64,000 bases of DNA from Planctomycetota bacterium (GCA_014381825.1 JACNKX010000038.1:310001-374000); one strand, 5' to 3'. Positions 9,115-18,893 are shown, counted from the first letter of the stretch. Program-made: numbers and translations. Notes: generated by a model not told the origin, from the sequence alone.

Positions 9115-10602
9115 ATGGATGAGCTTCAACTGATGGCCCGCGCCCGTTTTCATGCCGGCGCAGTTGCGATCCGATCAGGGGTGAAAGAGCACACCTACGC
9201 GGAGCTACTCGATCGTTCCGCATCTCTGGCTTCTGAACTTTTGGGCGAGACGGACGATTTGAACGAAGGTCGCGTCGCGTATCTCGCGCCAGCCGGATTC
9301 GATCACATTTCAGTTCAATGGGCGATCTGGCGTGCAGGCGGTGTCGCCGTCCCGTTGTCACACTCTGCGACCGAGCCCGAGTTGGAGTACACGATAACCG
9401 ATTCGCAATCGCATTGCGTGATTGCTTCACGTGACTGTGCGGACAAAGTCGAAGCGATCTGCGAGCGACTAAGGCTACGTCTTTTGATCATTGAGGATGT
9501 CGACAATGTTTCCGGACAGTCGCTACCTGTCGTTACATCCGGGCGCCGAGCGATGATTCTTTACACTAGCGGTACGACCAGCAAGCCCAAGGGAGTCGTG
9601 ACAACGCACGACAATATTCAGTCGCAAATCGAATCGTTGATCGAAGCCTGGAAGTGGCAACCCTCCGATCGCATTCCATTGTTCCTGCCGTTGCATCACA
9701 TTCATGGCATCATTAACGTCATGTCCTGTGCATTGTGGTCGGGTGCCACGATCGCACCGTTTCGGAACTTTGACATGACCGCGATTTTGTCGCGAGTTGC
9801 AGACGACGCTTATACCGTCTTCATGGCTGTTCCGACAATCTACGTAAAGCTCATTCAGGCTCTCGAATCGATGGCTGACGGCGAGCGATCTAGAATCGTC
9901 GCTGGATTTGCACGAATGCGGCTAATGATTTCGGGGTCAGCCGCACTGCCAGCCAGCGTCCACGAGCAATGGACGTCATTGACCGGACAGAAGTTACTTG
10001 AGCGATACGGCATGACGGAAATAGGGATGGCGCTTTCCAATCCATTGGGCGGGGAGCGGCGTCCCGGAACGGTCGGACAGCCATTGCCTGGCGTCGCGCT
10101 CCGACTTAGTTCCGAACAAGGCGAGCCGGTGACAACCGAAGGTGAACCGGGAGAGATCCAAGTCCGCGGACCGGGCATATTCAGCGAATACTGGATGCGA
10201 CCCGAGGTCACAGCAGAATCTTTCCAAGATGGTTGGTTTCGCACTGGGGATATTGCCGTCCAAGAAGATGGATACTATCGGATCATGGGACGGCGGTCTG
10301 TGGATATCATCAAGAGCGGTGGCTATAAACTCTCGGCGTTGGAAATCGAAGCCGCACTTCTCGAGCATGCGGCGATCCGAGAATGCGCCGTCGTGGGCAT
10401 CCCGGATGATACGTGGGGCGAAGCAGTTGCGGTCGCGGCTGTTTTGAACGATGGTGAAGAACTTGATATCGAGATGCTTCGGTCGTGGAGTCGCGAGCGA
10501 CTGTCGACATACAAGATTCCAAAGCGATTGCTGGTCGTCGACGCTCTACCTCGCAATGCGATGGGCAAAGTAACGAAACCGGCGGTCACAACACTCTTCT
10601 GA
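9115..10602 (+). CDS. matB: Malonyl-CoA synthetase (MatB/ACSF3-like acyl-CoA ligase)
   Basis: A 495-residue ANL-superfamily ligase that should make malonyl-CoA from malonate, ATP and CoA. The AMP-binding loop TSGTTSKPKG is at 151-160, LPLHHIHGI at 191-199, YGMTE at 298-302, GWFRTGDI and GRRSVDIIKSGGYKLSALEIE in the hinge, and the catalytic lysine in MGKVTK (Lys485). The segment MTEIGMALSNPLGGERRPG resembles MatB (MTETNMNTSNP..) more than acetyl-CoA synthetases. A very good Shine-Dalgarno (GAGGAGGA) precedes the ATG. The substrate is inferred both from this resemblance and from the adjacent malonate importer genes. Confidence 0.85.
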   Translation: MDELQLMARARFHAGAVAIRSGVKEHTYAELLDRSASLASELLGETDDLNEGRVAYLAPAGFDHISVQWAIWRAGGVAVPLSHSATEPELEYTITDSQSHCVIASRDCADKVEAICERLRLRLLIIEDVDNVSGQSLPVVTSGRRAMILYTSGTTSKPKGVVTTHDNIQSQIESLIEAWKWQPSDRIPLFLPLHHIHGIINVMSCALWSGATIAPFRNFDMTAILSRVADDAYTVFMAVPTIYVKLIQALESMADGERSRIVAGFARMRLMISGSAALPASVHEQWTSLTGQKLLERYGMTEIGMALSNPLGGERRPGTVGQPLPGVALRLSSEQGEPVTTEGEPGEIQVRGPGIFSEYWMRPEVTAESFQDGWFRTGDIAVQEDGYYRIMGRRSVDIIKSGGYKLSALEIEAALLEHAAIRECAVVGIPDDTWGEAVAVAAVLNDGEELDIEMLRSWSRERLSTYKIPKRLLVVDALPRNAMGKVTKPAVTTLF

Positions 10603-10628
10603 GAATTGCATCAAAAGGATACAGCTAT

Positions 10629-11486
10629 ATGTTGCTCCGCATGAACTTGTTTCTTCTGACAGCTTTGACGTTGTCGCCATGGTCTCTGTTCGAAACATCG
10701 CGAGTCTCAGCTAGAGAGCTGCATGTTTCCGAGCCACCGTATCAAACCGAAGAAGGCATTCTTTATCGCGACGGCGATGATCAGACCGAGTACATGCAAG
10801 AGCGATGCCGGTTAGATGTTTACTACCCGACGGACGTCGAACTATTTCCGACGGTGGTGTGGTTCCACGGTGGTGGGTTAAAGGCGGGCAATCGCTCAGT
10901 TCCAGAGGGCCTGAAGAGCAAAGGGATCGCAGTCGTTGCGGTGAACTACAGGCTGCATCCGAAAGTCAAGTCGCCTGCGTACATTGAAGACGGCGCAGCA
11001 GCGGTCGCCTGGACGTTTAAGAACATCCCTAAGTATGGCGGCTCCAGCAAACGGATCTTTGTCAGTGGCCATTCGGCGGGCGGATACCTAACAAGCATGA
11101 TCGGGTTGGATAAACACTGGCTTGCGGCATACAAAGTCAACGCTGACGATATCGCTGGCTTGATACCTTATAGTGGACACACGATTACTCACTTCACGGT
11201 CCGAGCGGAACGCGGCATCGATGGCAAACAGCCGATCATCGACGACATGGCTCCATTGTTTCACGTGCGTAAAGATGCGCCGCCCTTGCTCCTCATCACT
11301 GGCGATCGCGAGCTGGAAATACTTGGGCGTTATGAGGAGAATGCTTATCTATGGCGCATGATGCAAGTCGTCGAGCATCCGGATACCGAGCTTTACGAAC
11401 TTGACGGCTTTAATCACGGTCAAATGGCCGAACCGGCTCACCCGTTGCTGCTGCGTTTCGTCAAACGCATCACCTCCAAGAAGTAA
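10629..11486 (+). CDS. Secreted alpha/beta hydrolase (esterase-like)
   Basis: A 285-residue protein with an N-terminal signal (hydrophobic residues 6-20). The oxyanion-hole HGGG is at 80-83, the nucleophile elbow GHSAGG at 147-152 (Ser149), an acidic residue in LLITGDREL and the histidine in GFNHGQM near the C-terminus. This is the catalytic set of the hormone-sensitive-lipase/CE10-like esterases. It starts 26 bases after the malonyl-CoA synthetase gene and may be co-transcribed. One possibility is that it frees malonate or another acid from an ester outside the cytoplasm, but that is only a guess from position. A second ATG at 10641 is equally possible. Confidence 0.8.
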   Translation: MLLRMNLFLLTALTLSPWSLFETSRVSARELHVSEPPYQTEEGILYRDGDDQTEYMQERCRLDVYYPTDVELFPTVVWFHGGGLKAGNRSVPEGLKSKGIAVVAVNYRLHPKVKSPAYIEDGAAAVAWTFKNIPKYGGSSKRIFVSGHSAGGYLTSMIGLDKHWLAAYKVNADDIAGLIPYSGHTITHFTVRAERGIDGKQPIIDDMAPLFHVRKDAPPLLLITGDRELEILGRYEENAYLWRMMQVVEHPDTELYELDGFNHGQMAEPAHPLLLRFVKRITSKK

Positions 11487-11554
11487 GAGTGGTCAGACCG
11501 ACGCCGCTTCTGCGAACGCCGTCGTTAGAAAACTAAGAACGTGGTTTGAAATTC

Positions 11555-11589
11555 GTAGCTGAAGTCGCTAAGACCAGGGCTTCAGCTAC
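11555..11589. repeat. Intergenic hairpin repeat (10-bp stem)
   Basis: GTAGCTGAAG (11555-11564) and CTTCAGCTAC (11580-11589) form a perfect 10-bp stem around a 15-base loop. It lies 69 bases after the esterase stop. No T-tract follows, so a palindromic intergenic repeat is more likely than a terminator. Confidence 0.7.
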
Positions 11590-11689
11590 AAGAATTCACA
11601 GCCTCGTAGCGAACCACAACTATTCTTCCGTAAGGAACATCCAACTCGGAAATTGTTGTCGCACAATCCGCCAGTTCGGTGCTTCGTCA

Positions 11690-12497
11690 GGGCTTTTGTG
11701 TTTTTCTATCTGTGTAGAAAGAATGGCTGGACCAGTTACTCACGTTTGTCGTGGGTTACAGTGTGGTTTTTTCAGACCTTGCAGAGCCACAACGGGAGAG
11801 CTGATCCATGCCGAAGTCCAAAGTACGTTACGTTGGCCTTGATGTCCACAAGGATTCGATGGTGATTGCCGCCGCCGAAGAAGGACGCGATGCGGCTTGT
11901 GAAGTTACTACGGTGCCGGGAGATTGGGCGTCGCTCGAAAAGCAACTGAAGCGACTCGCCACGGGCTACACCTTGAAACTCTGTTACGAAGCCGGGCCGA
12001 CCGCGTTCGAGCTGCATCGGCGGCGGGTCAAGGCCGGCTATGACAATCAAGTCATCGCACCGTCGCTGATTCCCCGCAAGCCTGGGGAACGCACTAAGAC
12101 GGACTCCCGGGACGCGGCGAAACTGGCTCGGTGCCTGCGCGCCGGCGACCTCTCGCCGGTGTGTGTTCCCGATGCGGACACGGAAGCGTTGCGGGATCTC
12201 GAACGGGCTCGCGATGCTGCAAAGAAGTCCGAGACGGCGGCCAAGCATCAGCTCGGCAAGCTCCTTCTGCGTCAAGGAAGGCGTTGGGACGGTGACTCGA
12301 ATTGGACCATCAAGCACTTGGATTGGATTCGCACTCAGTCGTTTGACCATGAAGCTCACGGTCGTGTGTTGCGTGATTACATCAAGTCGCTTGAAGACGC
12401 AACGGAACGCGTGAAGCGGCTGACTCGTGACATCGAACGCGAGTTAGCCGGCTTTTTGTGGGCCATTGCCCAGGAGCGTGAGTTGGTGGCCGCGTGA
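11690..12497 (+). mobile_element. Remnant of an IS110-family element
   Basis: This stretch holds about 118 bases of non-coding sequence followed by a transposase gene that encodes only the N-terminal DEDD half. IS110 elements carry their structured guide (bridge) RNA in the non-coding end next to the transposase. The segment 11690-11807 has the right place and contains an imperfect hairpin at 11735-11744/11750-11759. No end repeats were identified, as expected for IS110, and the element boundaries are uncertain. Confidence 0.6.
11808..12497 (+). CDS. IS110-family transposase, truncated (DEDD domain only)
   Basis: A 229-residue product with the RuvC-like DEDD catalytic domain of IS110 transposases: VGLDVHKDSMV (first Asp), CYEAGPTAFEL (Glu) and TDSRDAAKLARCL (last Asp pair). 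It then continues into a helical linker (residues 140-215). Full-length members have roughly 330-400 residues and a C-terminal Transposase_20 domain with the catalytic serine; this is absent. The frame ends at a TGA at 12495-12497, and the DNA after it no longer reads as transposase. The protein is presumably inactive. It is kept as a CDS because the remaining frame is intact. Confidence 0.75.
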   Translation: MPKSKVRYVGLDVHKDSMVIAAAEEGRDAACEVTTVPGDWASLEKQLKRLATGYTLKLCYEAGPTAFELHRRRVKAGYDNQVIAPSLIPRKPGERTKTDSRDAAKLARCLRAGDLSPVCVPDADTEALRDLERARDAAKKSETAAKHQLGKLLLRQGRRWDGDSNWTIKHLDWIRTQSFDHEAHGRVLRDYIKSLEDATERVKRLTRDIERELAGFLWAIAQERELVAA

Positions 12498-13120
12498 ACT
12501 GAGTTCGGACAGAGCGTCGCGACCGCGCCAATGGAACAGACACCTCAAGAGAAGGAAGATCCCAAACACTTTCGCAGTCGGTCCCGTTGCACCGATTGCA
12601 AAACGAAACTTTGAATTAACAGGGGAGAGTCGTGACGAGCGACAGGAAGGGGAATCCCTGTCGCACCCTTGAGCCGTTTCGAGTTCGCATCGCCAGACGC
12701 GTTTCCGAGATGATGCTCGCCACGTAGAAGAGAGGCCGCCCCGCACCGGATCGTTCATGCGGTATCCAATCCGCGTATATCAGATTGATCCACCGTCGCA
12801 GCGTTGCTCGTCACCAACCCCCGATGATCACGAGACGAAAACGTAGTTTCACTCCCACCCTTGACAGGTCCAGCCGTATCAGGGTGTGGTGAGCCTCGAG
12901 CCGCACCAATATCCACAAAAACGCCTGGCGCGGCTCGCAGTTCGCCACACCCTACGCTTCTCTAATTTGAAAAACCGAAAAGCCCTGGGCGCTCGGTCGA
13001 AAAGGTTGTCCAACGCGGCACTTGTACCTAAGATGGAAGTCTCGCAAGCCCTCCGATGATCGACCGAAACATTGGGGCTTGCTAACGGTACAGCGAACGA
13101 TTTAGAACGAGCCAAATCCA
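12498..13120. other. Gene-poor region after the IS110 fragment
   Basis: There are 623 bases without a convincing gene. A hairpin lies at 12639-12664 (GCGACAGG / CCTGTCGC, 10-base loop). The region probably includes decayed DNA from the lost 3' part of the insertion element. A minus-strand frame (12444-12758) has no recognisable product. The last ~100 bases must hold the promoter of the J-domain gene that starts with GTG at 13121. Confidence 0.5.
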
Positions 13121-15349
13121 GTGACTGACAATTTCAATCCGTACGCCGAATGGCTCGGTCTCGTTGCGAGCACGACTCCGCCGAATCACTATCAATTGTT
13201 AGGGATCGACGAATCAGTTACCGGTGCGAGCGAAATAGCCAGCGCCGCCGATCAAGCGATGACCCGAGTGAGGGCATGTAAACCGGGGTTGAACGCCGCA
13301 GCTTGGGCACAGCTGCTAGATCAGATTTCCGCGGCTAAGACTACCCTGACCGACCCGGCTCAGCGACGGAGCTATGATCAACTACTAGCAGCACCTACCC
13401 CAGCGACTGCCGCGCCGGTCAACCCAAACCTGCTTCCACCGACGCCAGCCGTACAAGTGCCAGTTCCCGCGCCAACGATTGTCGCACAACCAGCAACCCC
13501 GCAGCAGTCCGCGCCTCAAACCATCGATCCGATGGCTCCGGTCGCGGCGACGCCGATTCCTGTAGCCGCTCAGATGGTTCAACCAACGCCAGTCGCCACT
13601 GTCCCCCAAGCGGTACCCTATCTGCAAGCCGCCAGCCCTGCGACGGCAGCGCCCAATCCGATGGCACCTATCGCGCAGGCAATGCAAGGCGTACCGATCG
13701 CTCTCCCAGTACCGCAAGCAGCTACAAACCCGATGTCGCCGACCGGACAGTTGGCTCCGGTCGATCAGGCGATGCCCGTTGCGCCGTCGCCGATCGCACC
13801 GATGCAACCGGCAGGCGTGCCAGTCGCCGCGCAGACTCCGACGCAGGTCGCTCCGATCGCCGCGCAGCCAACGGCTAGTCCAATGTTGGCAGCGCGACCC
13901 GTTCCTCCCGCCCAGTCGGAAGCTCCGATTGACGCGCCAGCGCTGAAACGAAAGCAATCAGCGACCGCGCGAGCGCATTCAAACTCCGGTGGATTACTCG
14001 GTCCAATTCTGCTGGGAGGCACTGTGGGCGGATTGATCCTCGTCGTCGTCGGAGTGGGATTCTATCTTGCTGGTTCGAAACCCGACCCGGATCCAGAACC
14101 GATCGCCGTCGTTTCGACGACAAAGGGTGACAGAGTCTCTTCGACAATCCCAAGGCGCCTCGACGAGATCCCCGAATCGGAACGACCTCGACCAGACACT
14201 TACATTCCTCCGACTCCGCCACCAGTTACCCCCACACCAGAACCGATGGTGGAGCCAACTCCATCCGTGACACCAGCGCCAACGCCGCCGGAACCGACCA
14301 CTCCTAGTCCCGAGCCAATGGTCGAGGCGAAGCCTAGCCGGAAAGAGTTGCGGGCCTTGTCTCGAGCCCTCACGACCGCTCGCGTGGCCATTGGCGAGTT
14401 GAACTTTTCGGTCGCAGATGATGAGATTTCTAAAGCTCTAGAATTGGCCAAACTCGATGAGCACAAGGCAAAGATCGTCCGGTTGCAGTTGCTAAGCGAC
14501 TACGTCAATCGATTCACGGCGGCGATTGAAGCAACGCTTGGACGCGTTAATGCAGGCGATCAAATCCCAATCGGCGACAAAACATTTGGCATCGTCGAAG
14601 TCTCACCGGAATTGCTAATCATTCGGTACGGTGGTCGCAATTTGCGGTACCCGTTGAGCGAATTGCCGCCTGGCTTGGCGACACGATTGGCCGAGATGTC
14701 TCTTGACGCGACGGCTCCCGAGACCGTTGCGATGAAAGCCGCGTTCGTTTCCATCAATCCGAAGATCGGTGACGATGAGCTTGAGAAAGTGCGCACATGG
14801 TGGGAAGAAGCGGCCAGCGTGAGCAATGTCCAGGATTTGATTACCGCGATCAACGACGACTACAGTCTCAAACAAGACATGATGGTCAAGCCTCTCGAGC
14901 CAAACGCGATGGCTGAACTAACCGCTCGCGCCGATCGCTTGAAGGATGCGACGACGATCGAAGACTTTGCCAAAGAGTTTCAAGCGGCCATTGACGAATC
15001 GCTCAAGACGCTCGAAGCCGATCTGGAGTTGAGTGTGGGCGGAAGCACGATCGTCAAGATCAAGGAACTAAAGTCAGACCGAGTCATGCTGACGATTGCA
15101 GAAGAAACCAGGGGCTATCAGCTGACGAAGCTGCCGCTTGGCCTTGCTGCATCAATCGCTGAAAGAATCCTTCCGCGCGACACACCTCTCACAATGGTCA
15201 TGAAAGGTGCCTATTTCGCCGCTCGCGACAAAGATCAACCGAACAAACAATTTCGCCCCATCGTTTTCGAATGGTGGAAACAAGCCGCCCAAATGGACCA
15301 ACAAATGCAGCCGGTCATCAGCGAGTTGGCCAAGCAGTATCCAGAGTAG
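13121..15349 (+). CDS. J-domain-like, proline-rich single-pass membrane protein
   Basis: A 742-residue protein starting at GTG. Residues 1-88 resemble the planctomycete DnaJ-like N-terminal module: NPYAEWLGL, PPNHYQLLGI, then LTDPAQRRSYDQLL. Residues ~90-270 are a long Pro/Ala/Gln low-complexity stretch. A hydrophobic helix at about 290-312 (LLGGTVGGLILVVVGVGFYL) would span the membrane. Next come a second Pro/Thr/Glu-rich linker and a C-terminal domain (~405-742) with two related blocks, IPIGDKTFGIVEVSPELLIIRY and a later VGGSTIVKIKELKSDRV version. The J-like part would be cytoplasmic and the C-terminal repeats outside. It lacks an obvious HPD motif, so co-chaperone activity is doubtful. Confidence 0.75.
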   Translation: MTDNFNPYAEWLGLVASTTPPNHYQLLGIDESVTGASEIASAADQAMTRVRACKPGLNAAAWAQLLDQISAAKTTLTDPAQRRSYDQLLAAPTPATAAPVNPNLLPPTPAVQVPVPAPTIVAQPATPQQSAPQTIDPMAPVAATPIPVAAQMVQPTPVATVPQAVPYLQAASPATAAPNPMAPIAQAMQGVPIALPVPQAATNPMSPTGQLAPVDQAMPVAPSPIAPMQPAGVPVAAQTPTQVAPIAAQPTASPMLAARPVPPAQSEAPIDAPALKRKQSATARAHSNSGGLLGPILLGGTVGGLILVVVGVGFYLAGSKPDPDPEPIAVVSTTKGDRVSSTIPRRLDEIPESERPRPDTYIPPTPPPVTPTPEPMVEPTPSVTPAPTPPEPTTPSPEPMVEAKPSRKELRALSRALTTARVAIGELNFSVADDEISKALELAKLDEHKAKIVRLQLLSDYVNRFTAAIEATLGRVNAGDQIPIGDKTFGIVEVSPELLIIRYGGRNLRYPLSELPPGLATRLAEMSLDATAPETVAMKAAFVSINPKIGDDELEKVRTWWEEAASVSNVQDLITAINDDYSLKQDMMVKPLEPNAMAELTARADRLKDATTIEDFAKEFQAAIDESLKTLEADLELSVGGSTIVKIKELKSDRVMLTIAEETRGYQLTKLPLGLAASIAERILPRDTPLTMVMKGAYFAARDKDQPNKQFRPIVFEWWKQAAQMDQQMQPVISELAKQYPE

Positions 15350-15394
15350 CGGGTTAAATTGCGGCCCGATTCGATCATTCAGGGCGAGTCACTC

Positions 15395-17050
15395 ATGCTT
15401 CGTGTTCATTGCGGCTTCGGAGTTCTTACGGCGATCCTGTTCGTATCGGGACGACTCGCGCACCTTCCAGCCGCCGAAATCGACGAGCGACCAAACGTCG
15501 TTTTCATTCTTGCCGATGATCTTGGAATTGGTGACGTCGAGTGTTACGGGCGCGAGCGATGTGCCATTGAGACGCCGCACCTTGATTCACTTGCCCGAGA
15601 CGGAATGCGTTTCACCGATGCTCATTGCGTTGCCTCCGTGTGTGTCCCGTCTCGGATAGCGATTATGACCGGGCGATACCCTTGGCGATTTCAGCCCCCT
15701 AAGCCGGATGGCCCGTGGGGCTTTCTTAATCCTCGCTTGCGAACCGATGCCTATACGCTCGGCAGAACGCTGCAACATTCGGGTTACCGAACTGGCTACG
15801 TCGGCAAATGGCATCTCGGAACGCTGATGCAAACGACCGATGGTAATAATCAAGGTCCAACGAACGTCGATTACACGAAGCCATTAAAGGTTGGCCCTTC
15901 GGACTATGGATTTGATTATAGCTTTGTCCTGCCAGGATCACTCGACATGTTTCCTTACGCGTTCGTCAAGAACGGCAAGTTCGTTGGGAGCGTCACTGCG
16001 CAAAAAGGTTGGAGCGCCTTCAATCGAGTGGGCCCCGCCGCAGAAGACTTTGAAGATGTGAAAGTGCTTGACACGTTCTCGACGCAAGCCGAGGAATTCA
16101 TCGCAGAGGCTGCAACCTCCACTCCAGCACAACAACCGTTCTTCCTCTATCTGGCATTGACCGCGCCACACACTCCGACAAGCCCCAGTCGCAAGTTCGA
16201 AGGAAAGAGCGATCTTGGACTCTATGGCGACTTCGTCATGGAAACGGATAACTGTGCCGGGCGGGTATTGGCCGCTTTGAAACGGCATGGCATCGAAGAC
16301 AACACAATCGTGGTTGCATCGTCGGATCATGGTGCTGGGGCTTACGCGGGGAACATTCGCAAGGCGACCCCTGGCCAGCTGAAGCTCCTCGAAAAGAATG
16401 GGCATTACGCAAGCGGAATCTATCGCGGTTATAAGTTTTCGCTTTATGAAGGCGGCTTACGAGTCCCCTTGCTTGTTCGCTGGCCGAACGTCGTCAAAGC
16501 AGGCAGTCAGTGCGATCGACTAGTTGGTCTGATCGACATATTTCGGACGTGTGTTGAACTGGCTAACACCGACAGTTCCGACGACGCGGGCGTGGATTCC
16601 GTCAGCTTGGTTCCGCTGCTTCGAAATCCGGACAGTCCCCCAGTTCGCCAGACGTTTGTGATGCAGTCGATCCGTGCGTTTGCATTCCGGTCAGGAAAGT
16701 GGAAGTTGGCACTATGCCCGGGCAGCGGGTGTCCCGGCGTTTATGGGAATCGACCGACGCAAGACGAAGCGTGGAAGAAAGCACTTGCCGATTACGGACG
16801 ATCGCCTAGTAATCGCAATGAATTACTGCGGGCACCTTTTGTGCAACTGTTCGACGTCGAAGCCGACCCAACCGAGTCGATAAATCTTGCCTCGACGAAT
16901 GAAGCCCAAGTGCGTGAGATGATCGAACACCTTGATGCGCAGATCGCCAGAGGTCGTAGTACGCCAGGGCCCTCGCAAACAAACGATCGCGAACGAATTA
17001 ACTACCTGTCGGGAGTGCCGCGTTACGTGTTGGGAGGAGGAAAACGATAA
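15395..17050 (+). CDS. Secreted arylsulfatase-type sulfatase
   Basis: A 551-residue type I sulfatase with an N-terminal signal (hydrophobic residues 8-18). The ATG at 15395 fits the signal peptide better than the TTG at 15359. Metal ligands are in NVVFILADDLG (Asp41, Asp42). The formylglycine motif CVPSRIAIMTGR has Cys83 as the residue that a sulfatase-modifying enzyme would convert. TGYVGKWHLG and a late VVASSDHGAG segment complete the fold. It removes sulfate esters, likely from algal or host polysaccharides, as usual in marine planctomycetes; the substrate cannot be told. It converges on the DUF1501 gene. Confidence 0.9.
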   Translation: MLRVHCGFGVLTAILFVSGRLAHLPAAEIDERPNVVFILADDLGIGDVECYGRERCAIETPHLDSLARDGMRFTDAHCVASVCVPSRIAIMTGRYPWRFQPPKPDGPWGFLNPRLRTDAYTLGRTLQHSGYRTGYVGKWHLGTLMQTTDGNNQGPTNVDYTKPLKVGPSDYGFDYSFVLPGSLDMFPYAFVKNGKFVGSVTAQKGWSAFNRVGPAAEDFEDVKVLDTFSTQAEEFIAEAATSTPAQQPFFLYLALTAPHTPTSPSRKFEGKSDLGLYGDFVMETDNCAGRVLAALKRHGIEDNTIVVASSDHGAGAYAGNIRKATPGQLKLLEKNGHYASGIYRGYKFSLYEGGLRVPLLVRWPNVVKAGSQCDRLVGLIDIFRTCVELANTDSSDDAGVDSVSLVPLLRNPDSPPVRQTFVMQSIRAFAFRSGKWKLALCPGSGCPGVYGNRPTQDEAWKKALADYGRSPSNRNELLRAPFVQLFDVEADPTESINLASTNEAQVREMIEHLDAQIARGRSTPGPSQTNDRERINYLSGVPRYVLGGGKR

Positions 17051-17152
17051 AGGACTACACGTCGAGCGCACCGGGATTGGTATGAAACGTGTCTGTTTCG
17101 CTCCCCAAACGCTGCCTCAACGACAGGGGCAAGTTTGTGAGAGACGGGAGAA

Positions 17153-18598
17153 TTAGGTGAGGATCTCTTGGACGACGCGCCCTGCGACATCAGTCAACCG
17201 AAAGTTGCGACCTTGATGGCGCATCGTAAGTCGTTCGTGGTCGATGCCCAATAGATGCAGCATCGTGGCGTGAAGGTCGTTGATATGCACGATATCGTCG
17301 ACTGCATTGTAACCCAATTCGTCCGTTCCTCCATGCGAATGTCCGCCGCGAATTCCTCCGCCAGCCAGCCACATCGAGAAGGCTCGCATATGATGGTCGC
17401 GACCGGCACCACCTTTATTCGTCTGCGCCATTGGCGTGCGACCGAATTCACCTCCCCAAATCACCAACGTATCTTTGAGCATATCCCGTTGCTTCAGGTC
17501 CTTGATCAGCGCGGCCGATGCCTGATCACAGAGTTCCGCACACACATTCATGTACTGAACGAGATCATTGTGGTGATCCCAACCTCGATGATACAGATGG
17601 ATGAACCGAACGCCGCGCTCCGCAAGCCGACGCGCCAGCAGGCAATTCGCGGCGAACGACCCATCGGCACCTTTCGTGCCGTACATATCCAACACGTGCT
17701 GCGGTTCGTCAGCGAAGTTCGTTAACTCTGGCACGCTCATCTGCATTCGAAAGGCGAGTTCATACTGGCTGATGCGCGTTTCGATTTCGGGATCCTGGAG
17801 CCGTCGACTGCCAAGGCCATTCAACGCGCCAACCGCATCAACGACATCGCCTTGACGATCGCGAGTTACACCGCGCGGATTGTTGAGATAGTGAACCACG
17901 TCGCCCGCGGAGTGAAACGGAATGCCCTGCAATCTTCCGGGCAGGAACCCCGCGCTCCACTGACGCGTCGCGATCGGTTGCGGATTGCGGCCGCCGATGC
18001 TGGTCAACACGACAAATCCCGGAAGGTTTTCGGTTTCAGCTCCCAATCCGTACAGCACCCACGATCCCATACTCGGTCGCCCCGAGATGGATGTCCCGGT
18101 ATTCATCACCGTATGAGCGGGATCATGGTTGATCTGATCAGTGTGCATTGAACGGACAATGCAAATGTCGTCCGCGATGTTGCTGATGTGCGGGAAGAAC
18201 TCGCTGATTTGTTGCCCCGATGCTCCATGCCGATCGAATTTCGCGAGTGGGCCAAGGCAAACAAGTCGCTTTCCTTGCAGTTGAGCGATCGGCTGCCCTT
18301 TCGTGAACGACTCGGGCATTGGCTGGCCGTCGAGTTTTGCGAGCTTTGGCTTGTGATCGAAACTCTCCAAGTGAGACGGTCCACCTGCCATACACAGAAA
18401 TATGACGCGTTTGACTTTCGGCGGTATATGCAACGGGTTAACAACACCGCGCGAAGCTATTCCACGCAAAGCATCGGATACTTCGGCTCGTGAGGTAGAG
18501 CCGAAGAGCGAACCGAGGGCGACCGAACCGAGTCCAAGAGAAGTTCTTCCCAGAAAGTTACGGCGGGCAGATCGAGATGCGATTAAAACTGGAGTCAT
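17153..18598 (-). CDS. DUF1501 family protein with Tat leader
   Basis: A 481-residue protein exported by the Tat route (SARRNFLGR near residue 10, then a Gly/Leu-rich segment). The core has the DUF1501 features: RVIFLCMAGGPSHLESFDHK, HDPAHTVMNTGTS, WGGEFGRTPMAQ and GRDHHMRAFSMWLAGGGIRGG. This fold is related to alkaline phosphatase and sulfatase, but without the formylglycine cysteine. In planctomycetes such genes usually sit beside a DUF1549/DUF1553 partner; none is adjacent here. The function is unknown. Confidence 0.88.
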   Translation of the reverse strand: MTPVLIASRSARRNFLGRTSLGLGSVALGSLFGSTSRAEVSDALRGIASRGVVNPLHIPPKVKRVIFLCMAGGPSHLESFDHKPKLAKLDGQPMPESFTKGQPIAQLQGKRLVCLGPLAKFDRHGASGQQISEFFPHISNIADDICIVRSMHTDQINHDPAHTVMNTGTSISGRPSMGSWVLYGLGAETENLPGFVVLTSIGGRNPQPIATRQWSAGFLPGRLQGIPFHSAGDVVHYLNNPRGVTRDRQGDVVDAVGALNGLGSRRLQDPEIETRISQYELAFRMQMSVPELTNFADEPQHVLDMYGTKGADGSFAANCLLARRLAERGVRFIHLYHRGWDHHNDLVQYMNVCAELCDQASAALIKDLKQRDMLKDTLVIWGGEFGRTPMAQTNKGGAGRDHHMRAFSMWLAGGGIRGGHSHGGTDELGYNAVDDIVHINDLHATMLHLLGIDHERLTMRHQGRNFRLTDVAGRVVQEILT

Positions 18599-18893
18599 TT
18601 CGTTGACTCTCCAGAGAAGACGCGCGGGTTGCGTCTATTTAACCACGAGCCTCACGCGACGTCGAGGTTTGTTAAGGATTCTGATGCCGGTAGTCCATTC
18701 CAGCAACGGACTACAGTCGCCCAGAACGCTAAATCATAGCGAAACGCTCTCAACCTCGGCGATCGACGTGTCGATCCCAACGTGGAAGACCCGTAGCGCT
18801 TGACCATTCGACCGCTCCCTTGCCGAGGAAGGATAAATCGACGAGGATGCGGCGGTCGCGCTGCAATAATCAGGAGTTTACCGGAGCGTTCTA

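Noticed and set aside
12639-12664. Hairpin as a rho-independent terminator
   Set aside because: No T-run follows and no intact gene ends just before it; more likely a trace of the insertion element.
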